Assembly: GCA_041395725.1 (NCBI GenBank)
Contig: JAWKZW010000001.1
Location: 4,346,501-4,410,500, forward strand
DNA: 64,000 nt
Origin: Gammaproteobacteria bacterium
GTDB lineage: Bacteria; Pseudomonadota; Gammaproteobacteria; Pseudomonadales; Pseudohongiellaceae
Reading direction: 5' to 3'
A program made the translations under genes and the position numbers. The notes below the pieces were generated by a model. The model was not told the DNA's origin, did not search any database, and worked only from the letters and a program-made list of their open reading frames with translations. Shown here piece by piece: positions 32,901-41,700 of the stretch (positions are counted from its first letter, which is position 1; each line of letters begins with the position of its first letter).

Positions 32901-32956
32901 GACTACCCCCTGCTTCGGTCTTTGAACTCAACCTGACAACCCACCCTGATCACGAT

Positions 32957-33502
32957 TCAGAGCAGAAAGTCGGCGGCCCAGTCGACTTCTATAACTTTTT
33001 GATCGCTATCCACCTGCCGGATAACGGTGTCCTGCAGGTAGGGAATCAAACGCTCATTAGCGTCAATACTGTGGGCGTCCGGTTGCACCACTAGAACATC
33101 ATTAGCACCGGTCTCCAGCATGCGAGCGACGGTGCCTAAGTTTTCCCCCTGCAGGTTTATCACCTTCAGGCCGATCAACTCATGCCAGTAAAATTCACCC
33201 GGGCCCAGTTGCGGCAACTCGGTGATGGCAACCTGCAGCTCGGCGCGAACCAGCGGTTGCACCGACTCCGGGCTGTCATACCCCTCAAAATGAGCGAGCA
33301 GATGACTGCCCTGGGTTTGTACTTCGTCCATGACCACTTCAACCTGCCGACCGTCCCGATGGGCAATGAAATGGGCATATTCGGCTATGTTCGAGGCCGG
33401 GTCGGTATAGGAATGAACCCGCACCCAGCCCTTGATGCCATGTGCCTTGCCGACCCGACCCAGCGTTACCAATCTGCCTGCAGACTTCATCGCAACAGGC
33501 AT
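32957..33502 (-). CDS. rimM: 16S rRNA processing protein RimM
   Basis: 181 residues from the ATG at 33502; an internal ATG at 33490 is equally plausible. A longer frame to 33718 runs back into rpsP and was dropped. The N-terminal RimM barrel has LVTLGRVGKAHGIKGWVRV, and the C-terminal PRC-barrel has GEFYWHELIGLKVINLQGE and VIEVDWAADFLL. It helps 30S maturation by binding ribosomal protein S19. It follows rpsP by 19 bases. Confidence 0.94.
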   Translation of the reverse strand: MPVAMKSAGRLVTLGRVGKAHGIKGWVRVHSYTDPASNIAEYAHFIAHRDGRQVEVVMDEVQTQGSHLLAHFEGYDSPESVQPLVRAELQVAITELPQLGPGEFYWHELIGLKVINLQGENLGTVARMLETGANDVLVVQPDAHSIDANERLIPYLQDTVIRQVDSDQKVIEVDWAADFLL

Positions 33503-33521
33503 CAGACCGCCAGCGGCCGCA

Positions 33522-33782
33522 TCACGCCTCTGTGGTAGCCACTTTGGCCGCCTGCTTGGCCAGGCTGGCAACCCGCGGACTGGACTGCGCACCCTGCCCC
33601 AGCCAGTATTGCATACGCTCGAGATCGAGACGCAGGCGCTCTTCCTTACCCCTGGCAATGGGATTGAAGAAACCAATGCGCTCGATAAACCTGCCATCGC
33701 GAGCATTTCGACTGTCACTCACCGTGATGTGGTAGAAGGGTCGCTTCTTGGCACCACCCCGGGATAATCGAATTGTGACCAT
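33522..33782 (-). CDS. rpsP: 30S ribosomal protein S16
   Basis: 86 residues. Conserved start [20 protein letters not shown], and [20 protein letters not shown]. An essential 30S assembly protein. The gap to ffh on the upstream side (33783-34024) contains a perfect 18-bp palindrome at 33969-33986 and probably the operon promoter. Confidence 0.97.
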   Translation of the reverse strand: MVTIRLSRGGAKKRPFYHITVSDSRNARDGRFIERIGFFNPIARGKEERLRLDLERMQYWLGQGAQSSPRVASLAKQAAKVATTEA

Positions 33783-33968
33783 ATATCCTTTCCCGTTCTA
33801 AGAACTAAAAAAATCTGCTATTCCAGAGGCCTGGGTCGGTATCACAGACACCGCTCCGACTTCCCCCGGATAAAAAGGCGCGTATTTTATGCCAATTGCC
33901 TCGCGATGGGAAGGGATTCAATTCGTTCCTTACAGGAAAGAAAACGTGCCAGGCAAATCAGGCACTGA

Positions 33969-33986
33969 CCGCCTGCCGGCAGGCGG
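33969..33986. terminator. Palindrome between ffh and rpsP
   Basis: CCGCCTGCC/GGCAGGCGG is a perfect 18-bp palindrome 39 bases past the ffh stop. It may partially terminate ffh transcription. No T-run follows on the minus strand. Confidence 0.4.
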
Positions 33987-34024
33987 AAAATGGCAACAGG
34001 CCGGCGCGACAGAATCGACGACAA

Positions 34025-35419
34025 TTATTTGAAGCGGGGGAAGTTACCACCACCTCCGGCACCGGGGAATCCACCCGGTCCTTTCATTCCGCCAAGCCCG
34101 CGCATCAGGTTCGCCATGCCCCCACCCTTCATCTTCTTCATGACCTTCTGCATCTGTTTATGCTGCTTCAACAACCGGTTCAGGTCCTGAATCTGGGTTC
34201 CCGACCCCTGTGTGATGCGGCGCTTACGGGATCCATTCAACAGATCGGGATTGATCCGCTCCCGTGGCGTCATGGAATTTATGATCGCCTCCATGCGCGT
34301 GAACTGCGAGTCATCGACCATCTGCCCGGCTCCCGGAGGTAGGGCGCCCAGGCCGGGCATTTTGTCCATGATGTTGCCGACCCCGCCCATATTCTTCATC
34401 TGCTGAAGCTGCTCGCGGAAGTCTTCCAGGTCAAAACCTTTGCCCTTTTTTATCTTACTGGCCAGTTTCTCGGCTTTCTGCCTGTCGACCTTGCGTTCGA
34501 CCTCTTCAATGAGCGACAGCATATCGCCCATGCCGAGGATCCGGGAGGCGATCCGGTCCGGGTAGAAAGGCTCCAGTGCGTCCGGTTTTTCTCCGGTGCC
34601 GATAAACTTGATTGGTTTGCCAGTAATCTGCCGCACCGACAGCGCGGCACCACCCCGGGCGTCGCCATCGGCCTTGGTCAGTATCACACCGGTCAGCGGC
34701 AGGGCTTCATTAAATGCCTTCGCGGTATTGGCAGCGTCCTGCCCGGTCATGGCATCCACCACGAACAGGGTTTCCACTGGATCAAGCACCTCATGAAGAC
34801 GCTTGATTTCGGCCATCATCTGCTCGTCGACAGCCAGGCGGCCAGCGGTATCGACGATCAGTACATCAATGAACCTGCGTCGGGCCTCGGCCAGTGCATC
34901 TTTGGCAATCTGTTCCGGGGCCTGGGAAGGATCACTGGGGAAAAAGTCGATCTCCAGATCCCGGGCCAGGGTCTCAAGCTGCTTGATTGCCGCCGGCCGG
35001 TAAACGTCCGCGCTGACAACCAGTACCGATTTCCTGGGATTGTTCTTAAGCCACAGCGAGAGCTTCGCTACGGTAGTGGTCTTGCCGGCACCCTGCAATC
35101 CCGCCATCAATACCACGGCTGGCGGTACCGTTTTAAGATCGAGCGCCTCGTTGGACGCCCCCATCAACTGCTCGAGCTCGGCCTGCACGATCTTGATGAA
35201 GGCCTGCCCAGGCGAAAGGCTCTGAGAAACCTCCTGGCCGACTGCCCGCAGCGTGACCCGCTCAGTGAAATCCTTGACCACCGGCAGCGCGACGTCTGCT
35301 TCCAACAGCGCCCTTCTTACTTCGCGCAGCGCTTCCTGAATGTTGTTTTCAGTCAGGGTGGCCTTGCCACTGAGTTTGCGCAAGGTTGAAGAAAGTCGAT
35401 CGGTAAGGCTCTCAAACAT
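34025..35419 (-). CDS. ffh: Signal recognition particle protein Ffh
   Basis: 464 residues. The GTPase domain shows AGLQGAGKTTTVAKLS (P-loop), DTAGRLAVDEQMM, LTKADGDARGG and GTGEKPD. The methionine-rich M domain runs from about 300 on, ending GGMKGPGGFPGAGGGG. It binds signal sequences with 4.5S RNA and targets nascent membrane proteins. The gene is upstream of the rpsP block, a common linkage. Confidence 0.98.
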   Translation of the reverse strand: MFESLTDRLSSTLRKLSGKATLTENNIQEALREVRRALLEADVALPVVKDFTERVTLRAVGQEVSQSLSPGQAFIKIVQAELEQLMGASNEALDLKTVPPAVVLMAGLQGAGKTTTVAKLSLWLKNNPRKSVLVVSADVYRPAAIKQLETLARDLEIDFFPSDPSQAPEQIAKDALAEARRRFIDVLIVDTAGRLAVDEQMMAEIKRLHEVLDPVETLFVVDAMTGQDAANTAKAFNEALPLTGVILTKADGDARGGAALSVRQITGKPIKFIGTGEKPDALEPFYPDRIASRILGMGDMLSLIEEVERKVDRQKAEKLASKIKKGKGFDLEDFREQLQQMKNMGGVGNIMDKMPGLGALPPGAGQMVDDSQFTRMEAIINSMTPRERINPDLLNGSRKRRITQGSGTQIQDLNRLLKQHKQMQKVMKKMKGGGMANLMRGLGGMKGPGGFPGAGGGGNFPRFK

Positions 35420-35606
35420 AACGACAGATCCCGGAAAAGTGCTGCATTATAGCGGAATCGGGCCCGACTCAAAACAGTTGTGAATGCCGGCGGGAAACTG
35501 TTGCCGACCGACACAGTCCAGCGGTCATTGGCGGGAGACAAAAAAGGACTACAACGGTATCGGCACTTATGCGACACTTTCGGCTGTTTTTTGCCGGACT
35601 CATTCC

Positions 35607-36404
35607 ATGCCCATAACCCTGATTTCAGGTTTGCTCGCATCGCTGTTCTATCTGCTCGGAACAATCTTCCAGGGGCAGCAGGTTTTCGCCAGCAAGCCGA
35701 CCCGCAACCAGGTGTTCAGCCTCGGCTTCATGGCAGTTTTCGCCCATGCCATCAGTGCTGCGGGCGTAATCAGAACTGCCAGCGGCTACCATTTCGGCAT
35801 TACCGAAATCAGCACGCTTATCACTCTGGCCGTGTCGCTGCTGGTATTGGTCAGCAGCCTGCGCAAACCGCTGGACAATCTCTTCCTGGGCCTGTTTCCC
35901 CTGGCTATACTGTCGATTGTCGTCTCGTTGACGGTGTCCAGCAGCTTCCCGCCCACGACCATGGCACCCGGTCTGGCCAGCCATATCCTGCTTTCTATTG
36001 TCGCTTACAGCATCATTACCATCGCCGCAATGCAGGCGGCGTTCCTGGGCTACCAGAATTACCAGCTGAAACACCATCACGCCTCAGGACTGGTCAGCAG
36101 GTTTCCGCCCCTGCAGGATATGGAGGCGTTTCTTTTCGAACTGCTGTGGGTGGGGGAACTTCTGCTGAGCCTGGGAATCCTGGCCGGGTTTGCCTTCAAC
36201 GAGGATATCTTTGCCCATGCGGGCATCATTCACAAAACATTCTTCTCTATTATGGCCTGGTTTGTTTTTGCCGGCCTGCTGTGGGGCCGCCACCGTCTCG
36301 GCTGGCGCGGCCAGACCGCAATTCGTGGCACGCTGACCGGCTTCAGTTTGCTGCTGGTCGGTTTCTACGGTTCCAAGTTTGTAATAGAGTACGTCCTTAA
36401 TTAG
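35607..36404 (+). CDS. CcsA/YpjD-type cytochrome c assembly-like membrane protein
   Basis: 265 residues from the ATG at 35607, chosen over a longer frame because its first residues form a TM (LISGLLASLFYLLGTIF). About eight hydrophobic helices are predicted. Histidines in FAHAISAAGV, GLASHILLSIVAYS, and AGIIHKTFFSIMAWF match the HemX/CcsA-family haem-handling pattern, but the WWD motif of true cytochrome assembly proteins was not seen. It lies divergent from ffh and before a corC-like gene, the same order as in many gammaproteobacteria. Confidence 0.87.
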   Translation: MPITLISGLLASLFYLLGTIFQGQQVFASKPTRNQVFSLGFMAVFAHAISAAGVIRTASGYHFGITEISTLITLAVSLLVLVSSLRKPLDNLFLGLFPLAILSIVVSLTVSSSFPPTTMAPGLASHILLSIVAYSIITIAAMQAAFLGYQNYQLKHHHASGLVSRFPPLQDMEAFLFELLWVGELLLSLGILAGFAFNEDIFAHAGIIHKTFFSIMAWFVFAGLLWGRHRLGWRGQTAIRGTLTGFSLLLVGFYGSKFVIEYVLN

Positions 36405-36454
36405 CGCGCACAGGCGCCAACGATACCGGGACAAGTCCCGTCTGCAAACATCTC

Positions 36455-37783
36455 ATGAACAGTGACGATCCCCAATTAGGCCTGCTGCTAGGACTGCTCT
36501 TTCTCCTGATCTGCGCTTCCGCCTATTTTTCCAGCTCCGAAACCGCGATGATGAGTCTGAATCGCTACCGCCTGAAGCATCTTCAGCGTACCGGTCATGC
36601 AGGCGCCCGACGGGCCAGCAAACTGCTGGAATCTCCCGACCGCCTGATCGGCGTGATACTGATCGGCAACAATTTCGTCAATATACTGGCCGCCTCCATT
36701 GCCACGTCAATTGCAATCGCCCTGTTTGGCGGGCCGGAACCGCTTATCACCACCGGCGTTCTGACCCTGGTGATACTTATTTTTGCCGAAGTGACGCCGA
36801 AAACAATCGCCGCCCTGTATCCAGAAAAGGTAGCGTACCCGTCCAGTTACCTGCTGACACTGCTTCTCAAGCTTTTGTATCCCATCGTGCTGATAGTGAA
36901 CATCATGTCCAATCGCCTGGTGGCACTGCTGGGTTTTCAACCCTTGCCCGGCGACAGCCACCAGTTGAGCAAGGAAGAGTTGCGCACCGTAGTGTATGAA
37001 TCCGCCGAGCGACTGCCGCAGCGCCGCCACGGTATGCTGCTCAGCATTCTGGACCTGGAAAAAGTCACCGTTAATGACATCCTGGTACCCCGCAATGAAA
37101 TTCTGGGCATCGATATCGATGACGACCTGGATACCATCCTCGATCAGATCGGTTCAACCCAACATACCCGGCTGCCGGTCTATAAAGGCGACATCGACAA
37201 TATCGTCGGCCTGCTGCACATGCGCAGTGTCAGTAAACTGCTGAAAGCAGAAAGCGTGAATAAAGCGGCCATTATCCAGGAAACCAACGAGCCCTACTTT
37301 GTCCCCGAAAGCACGCCGCTGCACACCCAGCTGTTTAATTTTCAGAAGCACAAAAAACGCCTCGCCGTGGTGGTCGACGAATACGGCGCCGTCAAAGGCA
37401 TTGTTACACTGGAGGACATCCTGGAAGAGATCGTCGGGGAGTTTACCACCGATCTCGCTACCAGCAGCCGCGACATACACCCTCAGACCGACGGCAGTTT
37501 CGTAATCGACGGCAGTGCCACTATCAGGGACATCAACAAGCTGCTGTCCTGGGACCTGAACAGCGAGGAAGCCAAAACCATAAACGGTCTGTTGATGGAA
37601 TATCTGGAGTCCATTCCCGACTCCTCGATCTGTTTGAAAATTGGCAGCTATTATGCCGAGATCCTGCAGGTTAAAGACAACAAAATACGTGCGGTAAAAA
37701 TGTGGGAACAACCACGGGAAGAGACCGGAGCCGAAAGCCAGCCAGGCCTGTCTGACGATGCGGCCGGCAGCGCCGGCAACTGA
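36455..37783 (+). CDS. CNNM/CorC/HlyC-family transporter-associated protein (YfjD-like)
   Basis: 442 residues. The DUF21 membrane domain (about 8-195; ASAYFSSSETAMMSLNRYRL conserved) has four helices. A CBS pair (about 205-330; VNDILVPRNEILGID, RLPVYKGDIDNIVGLLH, VVVDEYGAVKGIVTLEDILEEIVGE in part) follows, then a CorC_HlyC domain (about 345-430). The family is linked to magnesium or cobalt export. It starts 50 bases after the CcsA-like gene and probably shares its transcript. Confidence 0.93.
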   Translation: MNSDDPQLGLLLGLLFLLICASAYFSSSETAMMSLNRYRLKHLQRTGHAGARRASKLLESPDRLIGVILIGNNFVNILAASIATSIAIALFGGPEPLITTGVLTLVILIFAEVTPKTIAALYPEKVAYPSSYLLTLLLKLLYPIVLIVNIMSNRLVALLGFQPLPGDSHQLSKEELRTVVYESAERLPQRRHGMLLSILDLEKVTVNDILVPRNEILGIDIDDDLDTILDQIGSTQHTRLPVYKGDIDNIVGLLHMRSVSKLLKAESVNKAAIIQETNEPYFVPESTPLHTQLFNFQKHKKRLAVVVDEYGAVKGIVTLEDILEEIVGEFTTDLATSSRDIHPQTDGSFVIDGSATIRDINKLLSWDLNSEEAKTINGLLMEYLESIPDSSICLKIGSYYAEILQVKDNKIRAVKMWEQPREETGAESQPGLSDDAAGSAGN

Positions 37784-37791
37784 TTCCGGCG

Positions 37792-38628
37792 CTAGCGGCT
37801 TTGGCGAAGCAAGGGGATGTTGCCGGGACGGCGCGTATCCGGCCGGGCCGGATTGTCCAGCTCCATCACCTCCAGGCTGACCGGCTGCCGCCCGGTGACA
37901 CCCTGCAACGCCAAGGCCAGTCTGTACTCGGCATCACCAAACAACCAGAAGCGCCAGGCACTGACATCTATTCCCTCGTCACACCCTGGTGTCACGACAA
38001 TGTCATGCGCACCTGGCAGGTCCAGGGACAGTTTTTTGAGGGCAGGCACCAGGGCGCCGCCACAGGCCTTGGAAAACGCCTCCTTTAGAGTCCACAATGA
38101 AAAAAAGGCGGTCGGTAATCCGGCAGCTGTCAGGTTGCTCAGCAACGCATATTCCCGCGCAGAAAAGTACCGCCTGGCCACCGCCAGCGCATTGCCTCTG
38201 GGCGTGATTTTTTCTAAATCGACCCCCAACCCGGGTCGCCCCGAGGTGGCCACCACCACCGCGCTTTCACAGTGGGAGAGATTGAAATACAACGGTAGAG
38301 AAAGCGCGGGACTGGCGATGAAGGGCTTGCCGTGGGCATTTCTGTCAAAGCGCCAGGCAGCAGGGTTGATGTCCGGACAGTACGAGGAAAGCACATTTCG
38401 CAGCAGTATCCTGGTCAACCTGTAGCGCTGCTGTGCCTCACGATTGGCGAAACGCGCAGCCCGCTGAACCTCGTCCCCATCAAGAATATGCAGCTGTTCA
38501 GTACTGGGGGGCGCCCTGAAAGCGGCGCTGTTTTCCGCGCCTGTTTCAGTCAGGCCGAGCAACCAGAGATGCACTGTGTCAGGCTCTGGCGTCTTCAGCT
38601 GCACGGTGGTTTTAATCTGTTCGTTCAT
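37792..38628 (-). CDS. 4'-phosphopantetheinyl transferase (Sfp-type)
   Basis: 278 residues. Motifs of the Sfp family are seen: FNLSHCESAVVVA, GVDLEKITPR (Mg-binding Asp) and FFSLWTLKEAFSKACGGAL (W.KEA). It attaches phosphopantetheine to carrier proteins of fatty-acid, polyketide or non-ribosomal pathways; no such cluster is in the window. The start codon overlaps the metallophosphoesterase stop (TAATG), so the pair is translationally coupled. Confidence 0.9.
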   Translation of the reverse strand: MNEQIKTTVQLKTPEPDTVHLWLLGLTETGAENSAAFRAPPSTEQLHILDGDEVQRAARFANREAQQRYRLTRILLRNVLSSYCPDINPAAWRFDRNAHGKPFIASPALSLPLYFNLSHCESAVVVATSGRPGLGVDLEKITPRGNALAVARRYFSAREYALLSNLTAAGLPTAFFSLWTLKEAFSKACGGALVPALKKLSLDLPGAHDIVVTPGCDEGIDVSAWRFWLFGDAEYRLALALQGVTGRQPVSLEVMELDNPARPDTRRPGNIPLLRQSR

Positions 38629-39398
38629 TATTCATGACCCGGTCCAAAAACACACCGCAGGCGTTTGCTGGAGATCCGGGTTTCCGAAGGATACCCGAAC
38701 GCATTGTTGACATACTGAATTCCGGCCAGGGTTTTTGCCTGATTCACATGGCTGTGCCCGTAAACGTGTATGCGCGGCTGCAGCCTGGCAACCTGCTGCC
38801 CCAGCCCGCTACTGCCAAGCACCGGATAGAGAAAGCGTTTGCGGTCCGGGATGCTCCCGGGCATCAGATCGATACGCGGCACGAAATGCGAATAGCTGAT
38901 GACCGTCTCATTCATCTCGGCCAGCAATGGTTCATTGCGATCCAGAAAGTGGCGGTTGATCTTCGCACAGCTGTCCAGCTCATCCGGCCAGGCACAGGAT
39001 CGGTAGTCTCTCCAGCCACGCCGCAAATGCCGGTCCGGCTCAGCAAACGAGTAATCGTACCAGCCATGCAGGGGAACCAGCGACAACCCTCCCTGCCGGT
39101 AGACATCGATCACGATGCCCAGTTCCCTGCACAGGGCATGCACCGCGTCGAGCTTTGCCAGCGAACAGTTAAAGGGCGAATTACTTATCCACAGCTCGTG
39201 ATTACCCGGTACGAAGCACACCCGGTGAAATTTACGCTGCAGCAGCTGAAACACCACGGCGAGCAACGCCATGTCATCGCTGACATCCCCGGCCAGAATC
39301 AGGATGTCTTCACAAAAGTCCGCGTCAGACAGGTTGCGCAACCAGTCCAGATTGTCCGGATAGTCCACATGGATATCAGAAATAGCATGAACCCGCAT
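38628..39398 (-). CDS. Calcineurin-like metallophosphoesterase
   Basis: 256 residues from the ATG at 39398, which begins directly at the conserved block MRVHAISDIHVDYPDN; a longer frame to 39473 was dropped. Metal-binding motifs: DIHVDY, ILAGDVSDD, CFVPGNHEL and YGHSHVNQ. The substrate is unknown. First gene of a two-gene operon with the phosphopantetheinyl transferase; the UDG-family gene starts divergently 43 bases away. Confidence 0.9.
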   Translation of the reverse strand: MRVHAISDIHVDYPDNLDWLRNLSDADFCEDILILAGDVSDDMALLAVVFQLLQRKFHRVCFVPGNHELWISNSPFNCSLAKLDAVHALCRELGIVIDVYRQGGLSLVPLHGWYDYSFAEPDRHLRRGWRDYRSCAWPDELDSCAKINRHFLDRNEPLLAEMNETVISYSHFVPRIDLMPGSIPDRKRFLYPVLGSSGLGQQVARLQPRIHVYGHSHVNQAKTLAGIQYVNNAFGYPSETRISSKRLRCVFGPGHE

Positions 39399-39441
39399 AC
39401 TGTATAATTCTGTGTTCTTACTACAAAGGGAAGTGAACCCG

Positions 39442-40050
39442 GTGCCCGACAGACAGGCGGCAAAGCTGGACACCTTACTGGATCAGATCAGGGGCTGCAA
39501 TCTTTGCGCGCCCCATCTGGATCATGCCCCCAGACCGGTGCTGAGAGCCAGTCACAGCGCCAGAATCCTGGTTATCGGACAGGCGCCGGGGACTCGAGTG
39601 CACGCCAGCGGCATTCCCTGGAACGATGCCAGTGGTAATCGCTTGAGACAGTGGATGGGGGTCGACGCTGAAACCTTCTACGACCAGGCGGCCATCGCTA
39701 TCGTACCGATGGGTTTCTGCTACCCGGGCAGGGGCCGATCCGGCGACCTGCCTCCGCGGCCGGAATGCGCACCGGCCTGGCACGCTCAGATTCTGGCGTT
39801 AATGCCGGCAATCGAGACCACCCTTCTCATCGGCCAGTATTCCCAGCACTACTACCAGCGGGGGAACTACGCGACGCTGACCGAGCGGGTAAAGGACTGG
39901 CGCCGTTTCGCCCCGCGGCAGTTTGTCCTGCCTCACCCCTCACCACGCAATCAATTGTGGCTGCGTAAAAATCCCTGGTTTGAAGACGAAGTGGTGCCTG
40001 CCCTGCAAAAGGCTATTCACCCAGTATTGAAACGCCGAGCTGCTTCCTGA
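39442..40050 (+). CDS. Uracil-DNA glycosylase-family protein
   Basis: 202 residues from GTG at 39442, picked for its ribosome-binding site AAAGGGAA 9 bases upstream; GTG at 39412 would add ten residues. The UDG superfamily motifs are ILVIGQAPGTRVHASGIPW and LPHPSPRNQLW. The N-terminal cysteines (RGCNLCAPH) suggest an Fe-S cluster as in families 4/5, but the later cysteines are few. It might remove uracil or oxidised bases; activity is not certain. The 3' end overlaps oxyR by 38 bases convergently. Confidence 0.82.
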   Translation: MPDRQAAKLDTLLDQIRGCNLCAPHLDHAPRPVLRASHSARILVIGQAPGTRVHASGIPWNDASGNRLRQWMGVDAETFYDQAAIAIVPMGFCYPGRGRSGDLPPRPECAPAWHAQILALMPAIETTLLIGQYSQHYYQRGNYATLTERVKDWRRFAPRQFVLPHPSPRNQLWLRKNPWFEDEVVPALQKAIHPVLKRRAAS

Positions 40051-40942
40051 CCCAGCCTCGAATGAACTGCGCCAGTGCCAGGTAGTCCTGATCGCGGGGA
40101 TCCGTGTTACGCCAGGCCAGGCCAATTTCACGGGCAACCCGGCCATCCTTGAAGGGTTTGACCTGCAAAGGGGAATTTCCCAGTATATTGGCCTTCAACG
40201 CGATCTCCGGCAGCAGCGTCACACCGAGACCGTTGGCGACCATCTCCACCAGCGTGTGCAGGCTGGTACCCTGGTACACCAGATCCAGCTGCGGAGATTC
40301 CAGTTTGCAGGCTTCCAGGGCGTGATCCCTGAGACAGTGCCCCTCTTCCAGCAACAGCAGCTTGAGGCCCCGTAGCTGTTTCTGATGTACTTTCTGTTCC
40401 TTCTCCAGGGGGTGGCCGGGCGGTAACAACAAAGCGAACTCATCACAGAACAGCCGTTCCTTATGCATCTCTGGCAGGGGATACGGCAATGCCAGCAGAA
40501 TCAGGTCCAGCTCGCCCTGCTGCAGACGCGACACCAGGTCGGCACTCAACCCCTCTTTGAGAAAAAGTTTGAGGCTGGGGTATTGCTTGCGCAGATCGGT
40601 CAGCATCTGGGGTAACAGGAAAGGGCCAATAGTGGGAATTACTCCCAGGCGCACTTCACTCGAAAGCGGCGCCTGGCTTGCCTGCGCGATGGCGACCAGA
40701 TCTTCGGCATTACCCAGCAACAGACGCGCCTGGCGAAGAATTTTTTCTCCCAGTGGCGTTATCAGCACATTTTTCTTGTTACGCTCAAACATCGTTACTC
40801 CGAGCTGGGATTCAAGTTCCTGAATCCCCGCGCTGAGTGTTGACTGGGTAACGTGGCAGGCTTCCGCCGCCTTGCTGAAGTGCCGGTGTTCGGCCACCGC
40901 ACACAAGTATTTGAGCTGCTTGAAAGTTGGAAAAGTGGACAT
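40013..40942 (-). CDS. oxyR: Hydrogen-peroxide-sensing LysR regulator OxyR
   Basis: 309 residues. N-terminal HTH (about 1-60: FKQLKYLCAVAEHRHFSKAA). The redox cysteines are at EEGHCLRDHALEACK, matching Cys199 and Cys208 of E. coli OxyR. It activates peroxide-defence genes after disulfide formation. The divergent gene 200 bases away is a rubrerythrin, a likely target. Upstream repeats at 40950-41004 look like a LysR-type operator. Confidence 0.93.
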   Translation of the reverse strand: MSTFPTFKQLKYLCAVAEHRHFSKAAEACHVTQSTLSAGIQELESQLGVTMFERNKKNVLITPLGEKILRQARLLLGNAEDLVAIAQASQAPLSSEVRLGVIPTIGPFLLPQMLTDLRKQYPSLKLFLKEGLSADLVSRLQQGELDLILLALPYPLPEMHKERLFCDEFALLLPPGHPLEKEQKVHQKQLRGLKLLLLEEGHCLRDHALEACKLESPQLDLVYQGTSLHTLVEMVANGLGVTLLPEIALKANILGNSPLQVKPFKDGRVAREIGLAWRNTDPRDQDYLALAQFIRGWVRKQLGVSILGE

Positions 40943-40949
40943 AAGTCTT

Positions 40950-41004
40950 ATCGATAAAATCGATACGCATCGATGAAAAAATCAATTAGATTCTATAATT
41001 GATT
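40950..41004. promoter_or_regulatory. Repeat-rich operator between oxyR and the rubrerythrin gene
   Basis: Three ATCGAT copies lie at 40950, 40959 and 40969 (about one helical turn apart), followed by a perfect inverted repeat AATCAATT-N9-AATTGATT (40980-41004). They sit just upstream of the oxyR start and about 145 bases before rubrerythrin. Either could be an OxyR site, but neither matches the E. coli consensus closely. Confidence 0.45.
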
Positions 41005-41147
41005 TGTCGTAAGGTACACAACTTAGACTTTAAGTCCGCAAATTTTTTAAGGTCTTTTACGGAAAAAAGGATCTGTGAGTGACCGATCTTCCGTAACAGA
41101 CAGCGATACCAATGGACTACTGACAACCGACTGACAGGAGAACTGAT

Positions 41148-41567
41148 ATGTCATTGAAAGGATCTAAAACTGAAGCCAACCTGAAGGCCGCTTTCGCCGG
41201 CGAATCTCAGGCTAATCGTCGCTACCTGTATTTCGCCCAGAAGGCGGACGTAGAAGGCTACAACGATGTTTCCGCGTTGTTTCGCTCCACTGCTGAAGGC
41301 GAAACAGGTCACGCCCACGGCCACCTGGAGTATCTGGAAGAAGTGGGTGATCCCGCGACCGGCATGCCCATCGGTGGCACCGCTGACAATCTGAAATCAG
41401 CAGTAGCCGGCGAAACTCACGAGTACACCGACATGTACCCTGGTATGGCCAAGGACGCCCGGGATGAAGGTTTTGATGAGATAGCCGACTGGATGGAGAC
41501 CCTGGCCAAGGCCGAGCGGTCCCACGCCAACCGCTTCCAGAAGGCGCTGGACAGTCTGGACAGCTGA
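41148..41567 (+). CDS. Rubrerythrin (ferritin-like peroxidase) without rubredoxin domain
   Basis: 139 residues, a sulerythrin-like short form. Iron ligands: [16 protein letters not shown] (Glu), [14 protein letters not shown] (Glu and His), [14 protein letters not shown] and [15 protein letters not shown]. The usual C-terminal rubredoxin is absent. It reduces hydrogen peroxide in the cytoplasm; the neighbouring Fe-S protein may donate electrons. The gene follows an oxyR-type region and ends in a terminator before the Fe-S gene. Confidence 0.93.
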   Translation: MSLKGSKTEANLKAAFAGESQANRRYLYFAQKADVEGYNDVSALFRSTAEGETGHAHGHLEYLEEVGDPATGMPIGGTADNLKSAVAGETHEYTDMYPGMAKDARDEGFDEIADWMETLAKAERSHANRFQKALDSLDS

Positions 41568-41582
41568 GCACGAGGAGAAGAC

Positions 41583-41619
41583 TCCCGGGCTGTCGCCTTC
41601 GGCGGCACCCGGGATTTTT
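41583..41619 (+). terminator. Rho-independent terminator after rubrerythrin
   Basis: TCCCGGG and CCCGGGA enclose an inner stem GTCGCC/GGCGGC and a TTC loop, and five T's follow. 16 bases past the stop. Read-through or a new promoter must serve the next gene. Confidence 0.85.
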
Positions 41620-41700
41620 CACGGTAATTCAACAGCGTTCGTCACACAGTAATCCACAACAAATCTATCCGCGTCAGACTCTCCAGTATCGAGGTAACCC

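Noticed and set aside
33503..33718. Long N-terminal extension of RimM
   Set aside because: It overlaps rpsP out of frame and has no homology-like sequence.
35480..36400. Alternative 306-codon frame over the CcsA-like gene
   Set aside because: It runs in another frame with no TM pattern; the chosen frame is strongly hydrophobic and family-like.
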